44,169 nucleotides of DNA from positions 1 through 44,169 of the forward strand of contig NZ_JRKI01000037.1 in NCBI RefSeq assembly GCF_000935125.1, written 5' to 3'. The translations under genes were made by a program, and so were the position numbers. Below the pieces are notes generated by a model. That model did no database searches. It saw only the letters and a list, made by a program, of their open reading frames with translations, and had not been told where the DNA came from. Numbering within the stretch: the first letter of the stretch is position 1; each line of letters begins with the position of its first letter. Origin of the DNA: Streptomyces natalensis ATCC 27448 (GTDB lineage Bacteria; Actinomycetota; Actinomycetes; Streptomycetales; Streptomycetaceae). This document shows, one piece after another, positions 1 through 7,441 of this stretch.

Positions 1-149
1 GACGCCGCATCCCTCCCTCACCCCAAGCGCAACCATTCCTGACCAGCAGAAATCAAGGGATCACATTCGGTTGAGAGACGGCTTCTAATGCCACAACCGG
101 CCAACGGCCGCCCGTGGCGTTGTTCCCCTTGATTGTTGCGGGGCAGCCC

Positions 150-332
150 TCAGGCAGGGACAAACATCATGGTGCCTTGACAAATCTGATTCCACATAAT
201 CGCCAGTTCGTCGTGGTGGAGGTGGAACCCCTGGTCGAGCAGCGGCTGAAGGGCAGGGTCACCGGTGAAGGTGGCGCCGGCGAGGTAGACCGGGGAAACG
301 TAGAAGTCCCCGTCAGGAGTGTGGGCGGGCAT
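150..332 (-). pseudogene. Truncated DUF317 copy (N-terminal fragment)
   Basis: A 60-codon ORF begins with a DUF317-type start (FYVSPVYLAG, then PLLDQGFHLHHDELA), clearly related to the opening of the complete DUF317 gene just upstream (VLIAPVYLAGPG). After about residue 43 the similarity stops and an unrelated tail (IMWNQICQGTMMFVPA) runs to the stop. Full-length members are several hundred residues and carry two repeats of the domain, so this looks like a copy cut by recombination near position 200. An ATG at 330-332 has a GGAG about 10 bases upstream, so the fragment may still be translated. It is the last recognisable piece of the minus-strand block. Confidence 0.6.
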
Positions 333-365
333 GGCGGTCGGATCTCCGGGTGTGCGGTGTGGGTG

Positions 366-1226
366 TCAGCGTTGACGGCGCGAGCCGGCGATTACGGGCG
401 TGACGAGAGCGGATGCGGCTGGTGGAGGCTGGACTTGGTGCACCGCGTTGGTGCGCGAACTGCGGGCCAGTGCAGCCGTGCTGCGGGAAGTCGTCTGGTC
501 GGGTCGCAGGGGCTGCGTTTTGACCAGGGAGCGGTGGCGGTCGGGGATGAGGAATGCCGTGCGGACAACGGGCCTTGGGTCGGTCAGAGCGTCGGCCGTG
601 GCGGTGATGAGGTGCTCGGGAATGTAGCTGCTGAAGTACGCCTGCCAGCTCGGCTTGGCGATGGGGTCGGGGCCGGCGGACATGCGCCAAGTCGACTTCT
701 TGGGGTCGAGCAGCTCGTCGTACTCATGGATCCAGCCGCCGCGTATCCGGAAGGCGGCGTGGCCGTCGGGCGAAACCGTACGGAACGGCCGCGCGCCGCG
801 GACGGCCTCCCACTGGTGCTGGGAGAACACGGTAGCGGGCGTGTGCCCCGTGTAGTGCGTGCCGCCGCGCAGGGAGTCGGCAAAGTGGCTGGGGAGTCCG
901 TGGACGAGCGTGCCCGTGAAGGCTGCCACGATCTCTTGCGGGGTGTCGCGGTCGAAGGTGGTGATCCAGTCCGGTACACCGAGCGGGTCCTCGGCATACG
1001 AGATCGTCCAGCCGCCATAGTGGCTCGCCACTGCGTTGGCGATGCGTACACGCTGGCAGGGGCTGGTGTAGTACGTGTCGCTGCCGAAGGCCACGACCTT
1101 GGTCCAGCCTGCCGCGGAATCAAGGGTGTTGAAGACGGCTTCGCCACTGCCGGGTCCGGCGAGGTAGACGGGGGCGATCAGGACTTCGGCGCCCGGGTCT
1201 GGAGTGTGGGGGTCGGTGGTGGGCAT
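366..1226 (-). CDS. DUF317 domain protein
   Basis: This 286-residue protein matches the DUF317 pattern common on streptomycete plasmids and integrative elements. It has an N-terminal VLIAPVYLAGPG strand and two related halves: the first contains YTSPCQRVRIAN and GGWTISYAEDP, the second FRTVSPDGHAAFRI and SWQAYFSSYIPEHLITATADAL. The family's biochemical function is unknown to me. I chose the ATG at 1226 because GGAG lies 9 bases upstream; the frame stays open further upstream, but that stretch is arginine-rich and not family-like. It follows the winged-helix gene by about 100 bases on the same strand. Confidence 0.85.
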   Translation of the reverse strand: MPTTDPHTPDPGAEVLIAPVYLAGPGSGEAVFNTLDSAAGWTKVVAFGSDTYYTSPCQRVRIANAVASHYGGWTISYAEDPLGVPDWITTFDRDTPQEIVAAFTGTLVHGLPSHFADSLRGGTHYTGHTPATVFSQHQWEAVRGARPFRTVSPDGHAAFRIRGGWIHEYDELLDPKKSTWRMSAGPDPIAKPSWQAYFSSYIPEHLITATADALTDPRPVVRTAFLIPDRHRSLVKTQPLRPDQTTSRSTAALARSSRTNAVHQVQPPPAASALVTPVIAGSRRQR

Positions 1227-1328
1227 GGGGAACAGCTCCGGAGGGGGTGCACGGGCACCCGCGTGGCTCGATCTGGAACGTGCGCGGGCGCCGGTGTGGC
1301 GGCGGGGTCTGACGGGGGGCATGTCGAT

Positions 1329-2114
1329 CTACCTGGTCCGTGAGGGGTGGGAGAGCGCCGTGACGTGTGCCAGAACACGTGGCTGGGGGGCCGGGGCGTG
1401 GGAGAACAACCCCGGGAGGGCTGAGGGGGTTCGCTGTACGGCCGCGTTGGCCCTGGTCGTGCTGGCCGTTGCCAGTGCGGCGGGCTTGTGCTGCACAGCG
1501 ACTGATGCGGCCATCGACTCGAAGGCGGCCAGCTCCGCGTAGACCGGCCCGAGTTCCTGGGCTGCCGGAGTCAGGGCGTACGCGGCGCGGAAGGACGGGC
1601 CTGTGCGGGTCAGCAGCTGATCCTCCTGGAGCTGCTGGAGGCGGTAATGAAAGGAGCCCGTGGCCAGTCCCGATGCCTTGCGCAGTTCGCCGTGCGGAAG
1701 GGGGCCGTGCTTCGACAGGGTGTGGAGGACCTCGACTGCCCCCTCTCCGCGCAGCTGGCGCAGGGCGTCCTCCGTCCGCTCTGCCTCGGCGACCGCCGGG
1801 CTGTTTCCACCGGCGTGTGTGCGGTGCCAGGAAGCGAGCGTGCGGTGCACGCTGCACGCGTTCTGACCCGAGGGGGAGAGCTCGTAGACCCCGTAGTCCG
1901 GTCGGTCCAGCAGGTTGTTGGTGTGCATTCGCCGCAGGATCTGCTGCGTGTACTGGGTGCTGAGCCACGGCAGCGCCACGGCGATCTTCGCGAAGCGCAT
2001 CTGGGCGTGCTGCGCGATGGTCTGGAGCGTCCAGGTCGTCCAGCGGGGAGCGAGGCGGTCGATCGCCTTGCTGACGAGCGCGGTGTCGTGCGCCGATATG
2101 CGGTGGTCGGGCAT
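1329..2114 (-). CDS. Winged-helix transcriptional regulator with two HTH domains
   Basis: This 261-residue protein has two winged-helix-like segments. The first (about residues 15-85) includes IDRLAPRWTTWTLQTI and LSTQYTQQILRRMHTNNLL, which resembles HxlR-type domains. The second (about 115-185) includes ALRQLRGEGAVEVLHTL, LRKASGLATGSFHYRLQQL and ALTPAAQELGPVYAEL. The C-terminus is low-complexity and Ala/Thr-rich. The ATG at 2114 has GGAG 8 bases upstream. It is the only clear transcription factor in the conjugation block, so it is a natural candidate to control it; the operator is not proven, but see the duplicated box at 4129-4164 and 12374-12409. Confidence 0.75.
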   Translation of the reverse strand: MPDHRISAHDTALVSKAIDRLAPRWTTWTLQTIAQHAQMRFAKIAVALPWLSTQYTQQILRRMHTNNLLDRPDYGVYELSPSGQNACSVHRTLASWHRTHAGGNSPAVAEAERTEDALRQLRGEGAVEVLHTLSKHGPLPHGELRKASGLATGSFHYRLQQLQEDQLLTRTGPSFRAAYALTPAAQELGPVYAELAAFESMAASVAVQHKPAALATASTTRANAAVQRTPSALPGLFSHAPAPQPRVLAHVTALSHPSRTR

Positions 2115-2194
2115 GTCCAGTTCTCCGGAAGTCGGTCGGGGGCTGTTCGCGGGAGTGCGCAGAGCGTCCAGCGGGCGCGGGTGAACTCGGGGGA

Positions 2195-2671
2195 TCAGGT
2201 GCGGGTGCGACGGGCCCGTGGCTGTGTGGCGGGAGCCGTCGGCGTCTGCGGACGGGCGGTGGTCAGGCCGCCGCTGCTGCCGTGGGGGGAGCGGGCCCTG
2301 GCGGCCTGGGCGCGACGCCCGAGAGGCTGCGTGGCAGCGGATGCCTCCCGCTCACGCTCCAGCCGGTGTGCTGCGGTGCGGTAGGCGGCCTGGTCCTGGC
2401 GCTCGCCGACGGCCAGGAGGTAGATCTCCCTCTTGTGCTGGGAGGAGGCCGGGGCGTCCCGGTACTGGATGACCAGCCGCCACCGGGTTTCCGGATCGAC
2501 GTAGACCTTGTGGCAGCCCGCCAGTTCGCGGTGCAGGGCGGCTCCGCGCTCGTTGCCGTGGACCAGGTGCTGCAGTTCCAGCAGGGCCAGGTCGCGAATG
2601 TTCTCCGGGACGGACCGCAGGTCGGCGAGGGCCTCGGGATGAGCCGCGAAGGCGTACCGGGCCCGGCTCAC
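2195..2671 (-). CDS. RelE/ParE-like protein with extended C-terminus
   Basis: The first 100 or so residues look like a RelE/ParE-fold toxin: a helical start (AFAAHPEALADLRSVPENIRDLALLEL), a basic region, and strands WRLVIQYRD and REIYLLAVGERQDQAAYRTAAHRL. A 50-residue Ala/Arg/Pro-rich tail follows, which is unusual because RelE proteins are normally 80-100 residues. The GTG start at 2671 overlaps the stop of the upstream gene (GTGA) and has GGAG 6 bases upstream, so the two are translationally coupled. The upstream partner does not resemble a known antitoxin. If active, this could be an mRNA interferase or gyrase inhibitor; this is inferred from fold-like motifs only. Confidence 0.65.
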   Translation of the reverse strand: MSRARYAFAAHPEALADLRSVPENIRDLALLELQHLVHGNERGAALHRELAGCHKVYVDPETRWRLVIQYRDAPASSQHKREIYLLAVGERQDQAAYRTAAHRLEREREASAATQPLGRRAQAARARSPHGSSGGLTTARPQTPTAPATQPRARRTRT

Positions 2672-3471
2672 GGCGTGCTCCGACGCAGACGTGCCGGTGC
2701 AGCTGCGGGTCGAGACGGCACGACGGCTGCCGGAGGCGCGGCGAGGACACCGGAGTTGACCGTCGAGCGGGCACGGGCAGCCTCGGCCCGCAGGCCGACC
2801 GCGCCATGGGGTGCCGGAGCCAGGGGAAGGAGAGTGGATCGCTCCCGGAGCCAGGTGTCTGCGGCTTCGGCGGTGGGGAAGGCACCCTCTCGCACCGTGT
2901 AGGAGCCGAAGTCCTTGGTGGTCTCCTCGAGGAAGAGCCGGTACGGAGCGTGCCCGGAGGCGGGGTGGTTGTCGTGGACGGCGGTGCTGACCTCGATGCC
3001 GAAGTCGAAGGAGCACGGGTTGTCGGTGGAGTGGTCGAGGACCGTGTACCGATCGTCCGGATTGGCTCGGAGCATGTCCTCAAGTCGGGCCGTGAGCGCA
3101 TCGGCTGGCCGCGGACCGTGGTTCGTGGACAGCTCCACCGATTCGGCCGGGCAGCCCTGGCGGATGAGCCAGTTCTGCGCCTGCGGAATGACCGGGTGGC
3201 GCTCGTGCGCGAAGTCGAACGTGCGCTGGACGGTGTCCCGGGTGATGTGCAGCGTGACGTACTCTGCCGTACCGGGGATGTCCCAGATGGCGGCCCGGTC
3301 GTACAGCAGTAGATAGGTGTCGCGGCCATCGGCGCTGTGGTGCTCGGCAAGAGGCACGAGCATGTCGTCCGAGAGCGTCACCGAGAAGAAGTCGTCCTCG
3401 GTCTGTTCGGTGGCGGCTTCGAAGCTGTCGAACCGGTAGTCCGGGCGCGGTGGTTCGTAGGAGTTGGCCAT
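2668..3471 (-). CDS. Hypothetical protein coupled to RelE-like gene
   Basis: This 267-residue protein was not recognised. Residues 1-220 look globular and acidic (TEQTEDDFFSVTLSDDMLVP, HPVIPQAQNWLIRQGCPAES, YRLFLEETTKDFGSYTVREG). The last 45 residues are Ala/Pro/Arg-rich and probably disordered. There is no signal peptide or membrane segment. The ATG at 3471 lies one base after the stop of the DUF4913 gene. Its own stop overlaps the start of the RelE-like gene, which makes it a possible antitoxin or co-expressed partner, though nothing in its sequence shows an antitoxin DNA-binding domain. Confidence 0.75.
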   Translation of the reverse strand: MANSYEPPRPDYRFDSFEAATEQTEDDFFSVTLSDDMLVPLAEHHSADGRDTYLLLYDRAAIWDIPGTAEYVTLHITRDTVQRTFDFAHERHPVIPQAQNWLIRQGCPAESVELSTNHGPRPADALTARLEDMLRANPDDRYTVLDHSTDNPCSFDFGIEVSTAVHDNHPASGHAPYRLFLEETTKDFGSYTVREGAFPTAEAADTWLRERSTLLPLAPAPHGAVGLRAEAARARSTVNSGVLAAPPAAVVPSRPAAAPARLRRSTP

Positions 3472-3472
3472 G

Positions 3473-4084
3473 TCAGACCCCGGCAGGCTCGGGCGCGGCC
3501 AGCACGCGGTGGTTGGGCCGGGCCGGGCTGGTGGTGCACGCCCCGAATGGGCCGTCCGGTGTGCGGAGTTGCAGCAGGGCCGGGTCGAGGTGGTCGCGGT
3601 GCCAGGTGGAGGGTCCGGCTAGGCCGGCCTCGACGTCGGTGAGCTGCTGCCAGGCCAGCCACAGGGCGTGCAGCCGGGCCACGGCCTCGGGGTGCTCGTG
3701 CCACTGCTGGCACCACGGGCGGCCGGTGGTGATCTCCCGCCCGTAGACCGGCAGCAGAAGGTGGTGCACCCAGGTCGTCAGTGCGGCGAGTTCCTCGGCG
3801 TACGCCTTGCCGTCGAGCGCGAGGATGAAGATGGAGGACGGCCCCTCTGCCCCGGTGGCAGCCGCATCGCTGCCCGCCGGGGCGGAGGCCGGAGTGGTCT
3901 CTTCCGTGTGAACGGGCTCGTCGTGTTCGCCGTCCTGCTGGGGTGGCTGGTCGTCGGTGAGCCGGGCGAGCGTCTCGCCCTGCTTGCGGCTCTCCGTGAC
4001 GAGCTGGGTGACGGTGGCGACGAGGTCGTCCAGGTTGTGGTCCGGTATGCGTACCGGCTCGCTGTCGTGAGCGGGGTCAGACAT
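3473..4084 (-). CDS. DUF4913 domain protein
   Basis: The C-terminal 110 residues carry the DUF4913 signature: TWVHHLLLPVYGRE, WCQQWHEHPEAVARLHALW, AWQQLTDVEAG, and WHRDHLDPALLQLRTPDGPF followed by a cysteine. The N-terminal 90 residues are acidic and Gln/Thr/Ala-rich, probably a flexible arm with a short heptad-like stretch (LDDLVATVTQLVTESRKQGE). The family is common on actinobacterial plasmids and integrative elements; its function is unknown. ATG 4084 was chosen over an upstream start because the extra 17 residues are arginine/proline-rich and an AAGGGG sits just upstream. A duplicated 36-bp box lies 45 bases upstream. Confidence 0.85.
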   Translation of the reverse strand: MSDPAHDSEPVRIPDHNLDDLVATVTQLVTESRKQGETLARLTDDQPPQQDGEHDEPVHTEETTPASAPAGSDAAATGAEGPSSIFILALDGKAYAEELAALTTWVHHLLLPVYGREITTGRPWCQQWHEHPEAVARLHALWLAWQQLTDVEAGLAGPSTWHRDHLDPALLQLRTPDGPFGACTTSPARPNHRVLAAPEPAGV

Positions 4085-4128
4085 CGATACCCCTTGGCGT
4101 GAACGTGTGGGGTGTCGAGGTTCCGGAG

Positions 4129-4164
4129 AAAGCACGGTTTGGCCATGCCGGAAATTTGGTGTAG
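4129..4164 (-). promoter_or_regulatory. 36-bp box, copy 1
   Basis: Read on the minus strand this contains TTTCCGGCATNNCCAAACC preceded by CTA and followed by CTTT. A near copy lies at 12374-12409 with the same spacing. Both sit about 45-55 bases upstream of a minus-strand start codon (4084 and 12320), which suits an operator or promoter element. The protein that might bind it is not identified. Confidence 0.45.
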
Positions 4165-4174
4165 AAGGCGCAGA

Positions 4175-5303
4175 TCAGGGCAGTGTGCGGTGGCGGCAGA
4201 GTGGCCGTGGTGGGGCGAGGATCTGCAGGGCGCGGGCGGCCTGTTGCGGCACAACACCGTTGCCCAAGGCCGCCAGTTGGGCCGGGCGTCCGAGCCCTGG
4301 AGTGGCGGTCACCCAGCCGGGGTCAAGGCCCTGCATCCACTCCACGAACAGCGGGCTCAGGCGGCCCGCGTCATCGGTCGGCCGCGGCGCGGGGCGGGTG
4401 ATCTTCTCCCATCGGGCGATGGCGGCGCCGTACGGCCCCCAGACCCCGGACCGGCCTCCGCGTCCGCGAACAGCGACAGCACCTCCGTCAGCGATGCCTC
4501 GCCGACGGGCCCCTTCCGTCCCCGCCCCGTGCGCATGCCCTTCCCACCGGACAGGTGTGAGAGCCGGGCCGCTGAGGTGGGCAGGAGCCACTCGACCTCG
4601 TCCGCCAGGTTCGGGCCGTGACCGCCCTGTTTCCGCTTCGACGGGTGTTGGCTGCCGCCATTGGTCGCCAGGTTGCTCGTCGGCGTCTTGAGCAGCGGCA
4701 GTCCGTCCGGATGGCCAAGCGACGAGGAAAACCCGTGCTCGGTGATGGGGGGCTCCGACGTCGGAGGCGCGAAGCACGCACCAGCGTGCATCGAACCGGA
4801 GGTCGGCCAGGGAGCCGAGTACGGCACCGAGTGCTCGCACAGCAGGCTGGCCTGTGCCGTCTCCCAGACACCACGGGCAGGGTTCCACGTCGCCAGGGGA
4901 ACCGGCGGGGGAGGACAGGAGTCCTCGGACATTCTCGATCACCACCAGGCACGGGTTGAGGGCGTCGATGGCACGGACGACGTGGTGCCACAGGCCGGAC
5001 CGGGTGCCGTCAGCCAGTCCGGCGCGGCGCCCGGCGACCGAGACGTCTTTGACAGGGGAAACCGGCCGTCAGGACGCAGACTCCGGGGACGTCGGCCCAG
5101 TTGACGGTCGTGATGTCGCCGAGGTTGGGCACAGCCGGCCAGTGGCGGGACAGGATCCGGGATGCCCCCGGATCGATCTCGGCGTGCCACGCAAGCGTGC
5201 CGCCGCCCAGGGCGGCCTGGACGCCCAGGTCCAGGCCGCCGTATCCGGAGCACAAACTCCCGATCAATGGCGAGGTCGACGGCACCGTCAGGTCAGCGAG
5301 CAT
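4175..5303 (-). pseudogene. DNA cytosine-5 methyltransferase, single-base frameshift
   Basis: The 5' part encodes motif I (LCSGYGGLDLGVQ) and motif IV with the catalytic Pro-Cys-Gln (TAGFPCQ). Directly after PCQ the frame is lost at the T run 5048-5050 (AAA on the coding strand). Removing one base restores a continuous protein of about 375 residues: DVSVAGRRAGLADGTRSGLW, then motif VI (VIENVRG), motif VIII (HHRARVFLVA) and motif X (ALGNGVVPQQAARAL). The span is 1129 bases, three times 376 plus one. As written the protein stops after 97 residues. This could be a recent inactivation, a sequencing error in a short homopolymer, or less likely a programmed shift. The intact enzyme would methylate cytosine C5, probably to protect or mark the element. 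Confidence 0.85.
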
Positions 5304-5901
5304 GGCGGGAGGCAGGGGTGTCGGCGACCGGCGTGGGCGTCGGTGCGGGGGCGTTGAGCTCCGGAGGGATCCGGTAGATCGAGATCATCGGGCGGGCTGA
5401 CCGGCTCAGTGCGGCCAGGATGCGTGGCGGAGCACCGTCCATACGGTCAGCCGAGCCCCGCAGTGTGTTGGCGGCTTCCTTCAGATCGTCGCGGACGTAG
5501 ATCATCCGCTCTTGGAAGACACAGAATGCGGCCAGCCGGGCATCCCGAAGGTCTGCGGTGGCCTGGGCTTCGGCGAAGCGGCGAAGAAATCCGAGCTGGG
5601 CGTATGCCCGGGTGTAGTTCTCCACGGCGCGCCCAGCGGGCACCGAAGCCGAGGTGTATGCGTCGATGACCAGTCCGAGGACGAGCTGGGGGGAGTCGTC
5701 TTGCGTGCTGTACCGGACGGCCTCCGACAAGTCCTTGGTCAATCCCGCCAGGGTGGCCAGCTGCTTGGATGCGGTCGTGAGGTTGGGAAGCCCGCTCGGT
5801 GCCCCGGGAACGCTGATTTCGGTGCGCAGTTCGTCGAACTCGTGGGCAATGGCGTACAGCCCTTCGCGCTCCAGGCCGGCGCGGCCAGTGTGATCGGTCA
5901 T
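5293..5901 (-). CDS. Hypothetical helical protein
   Basis: This 202-residue protein was not recognised. Residues 10-175 are predicted by eye to be mostly alpha-helical (LYAIAHEFDELRTEI, TTASKQLATLAGLTKDLSEA, VENYTRAYAQLGFLRRFAEA, ERMIYVRDDLKEAANTLRG). The C-terminal 30 residues are Pro/Ala-rich. There is no signal peptide. Its ATG at 5901 overlaps the stop of the DnaB-N gene (ATGA) and its 3' end overlaps the methyltransferase start by 11 bases, so it sits in the middle of a tightly coupled gene string. A soluble structural or adaptor role is possible but unsupported. Confidence 0.75.
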   Translation of the reverse strand: MTDHTGRAGLEREGLYAIAHEFDELRTEISVPGAPSGLPNLTTASKQLATLAGLTKDLSEAVRYSTQDDSPQLVLGLVIDAYTSASVPAGRAVENYTRAYAQLGFLRRFAEAQATADLRDARLAAFCVFQERMIYVRDDLKEAANTLRGSADRMDGAPPRILAALSRSARPMISIYRIPPELNAPAPTPTPVADTPASRHAR

Positions 5902-7085
5902 GACGCACTCCGGCGGTGAGGACGGTCGAGGACAGCGGGACGCGAGGCCGCGGGGGATGCCGCGGCAGGGGCGGTGTTTGAGAGGTGAGTGCGGCTGCGG
6001 GATCGGGCCGCTTCGCTGCGGGCAGCAGGTGGGGCAGCGGCCGTTTGGTCGGCGGCGCGGCGCGGCTCGGCCTGGGTTCCGGTGGCGATGCGCCAGCGCC
6101 GGCGGACTTCCTCCAACGGACCGAGTGCGTGGAGGGCGTAGCCGATCAGCTGCCCCGGTGCCAGCGACTCGTCGTCGGCCAGCGCCCGCACCTGGCGGGC
6201 CGAGGCGGCTGCCGTCCGCACGAGGGAGGCTCGCACGACCTGCTCGCCGACGTACTCCGCCGACCCTGCGAACACCGAGGGGTCGCAGATCCGCAGCACG
6301 CGTCCGGCATCGAGGGTTCGGTCGGCCAGAGCGCCGCGGCGCTGGGTCTCCCACAGCACGGTCAGCTGGTCGATGGGCTCGCCCCTGTGGTGGAGCGCGC
6401 CCAGCGACCGATAGATCTGCTGATGGCCGGCATCGGCGAAATCGCCGGGGTAGAGCCAGCCCACGATCTCGTCCAGCTTCTGGGGACGCGCACTGAGGCA
6501 GCCGAGGAGGAACTCCTCATCGGCCAGGAGCTGCTCATCCACCGGCTGTTGATGAGCAGGAGGCAGCGGTACTGACGCCGGGGGTGCTACGGGCCGGGGC
6601 TCGCCGCCCCAGCGGCGTGCGAGATCGGCCAGCACATCGGACAGAGCGTGGGCGTGGTGCACCGTTTCCTCAGCGCCGCCGCGGATGGCGTCGGCGCTGG
6701 CGGCTTGGTGCAGTCGTGTGGCGTGCTGGGCGACACTGCGGTGAATGGCGCCCTCCAGCACCATCCGTCCGTAGATCGCTGCGTGCTCCGGCCGTGGACA
6801 AGCCGCCACCAGGGAGTGCGCGTAGGAGGCGGTCAGGCCCCGGGTGTGCTTGCTGGCCTCGGCGACCGTGTCGGTCATCCACGACATCGGTACGGAGCCG
6901 GCGTCCTGGGCCTTCGAGGCGGGGTGGTCGTCGGATCGGAGCTTGAGCATTGCGGCGTAGATCGCAGTGTGTGCTGGACGGGAGAAGTGCTCCGGCCGTA
7001 GCCAGGGGGAGAGCTGGTCGAGCTGGCCGGGAGCTAGGAAGACCGCTCCAAGGACTGCCTGCTCGGCTTGGACGAGCGGCGTCAC
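5898..7085 (-). CDS. Protein with two DnaB N-terminal-like domains and no helicase core
   Basis: This 395-residue protein has two copies of the helical N-terminal domain of replicative DnaB helicase. The first (about 5-100) has EQAVLGAVFLAPGQLDQL, then LRPEHFSRPAHTAIYAAML. The second (about 185-300) has DEEFLLGCLSARPQKLDEI, YPGDFADAGHQQIYRSLGAL and EPIDQLTVLWE. In DnaB this domain forms the N-terminal collar and binds primase; here no Walker A or RecA-like ATPase follows, and the last 70 residues are Ala/Arg/Ser-rich. The GTG start at 7085 overlaps the upstream stop (GTGA). It may bind host DnaB or DnaG during element replication; that role is inference. Confidence 0.75.
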   Translation of the reverse strand: MTPLVQAEQAVLGAVFLAPGQLDQLSPWLRPEHFSRPAHTAIYAAMLKLRSDDHPASKAQDAGSVPMSWMTDTVAEASKHTRGLTASYAHSLVAACPRPEHAAIYGRMVLEGAIHRSVAQHATRLHQAASADAIRGGAEETVHHAHALSDVLADLARRWGGEPRPVAPPASVPLPPAHQQPVDEQLLADEEFLLGCLSARPQKLDEIVGWLYPGDFADAGHQQIYRSLGALHHRGEPIDQLTVLWETQRRGALADRTLDAGRVLRICDPSVFAGSAEYVGEQVVRASLVRTAAASARQVRALADDESLAPGQLIGYALHALGPLEEVRRRWRIATGTQAEPRRAADQTAAAPPAARSEAARSRSRTHLSNTAPAAASPAASRPAVLDRPHRRSAS

Positions 7086-7330
7086 CGTCGGGCCTCGCGT
7101 ACGGGAGTGTCGGAAGCGTCGCGTCCGTTGTGCAGATCAGCGACGGCGCGGTTGGCGGCGGCCATGTCGGTGGCGAAGCGGTCCAGTTCGCCCGTGAAGG
7201 CAGGGTCGGAGGCGAGCACGGCTCCGGAGGGCGATACGAGCCACCAACGGCCGCCGCGGCGTACGACGGGAGCGTCGGCCAGCCGCTCGGAGGGGTGAAC
7301 GGAAGCCCGGGACGGTGCGGGGCGTGGCAT
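7082..7330 (-). CDS. Small hypothetical protein
   Basis: This 82-residue protein was not recognised. Its core is RRGGRWWLVSPSGAVLASDP followed by a helix (FTGELDRFATDMAAANRAVA). I chose the ATG at 7330, with AGGTG 9 bases upstream, over a TTG further upstream that has no ribosome site. Its stop overlaps the GTG of the DnaB-N gene, and it follows the coupling-protein gene after a GC-rich hairpin. Confidence 0.6.
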   Translation of the reverse strand: MPRPAPSRASVHPSERLADAPVVRRGGRWWLVSPSGAVLASDPAFTGELDRFATDMAAANRAVADLHNGRDASDTPVREARR

Positions 7331-7382
7331 GGAGGAGCACCTCGTGATCAAGGCGAAGGCCGGGAAGTGGATCGGGTGGGCG

Positions 7383-7407
7383 GCGCGGCGCGGGGGCCGC
7401 GCCGCGC
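7383..7407 (-). terminator. GC-rich hairpin after coupling-protein gene
   Basis: GCGCGGCGCGG and CCGCGCCGCGC form a perfect 11-bp stem with a 3-base GGG loop. It lies 35 bases downstream of the coupling-protein stop. There is no T run, which is usual for actinobacterial intrinsic terminators; it could end, attenuate or protect the transcript. Confidence 0.5.
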
Positions 7408-7441
7408 GGTCTCGCCCGGGTGCGGAGTTGCTCGGGGTCGG

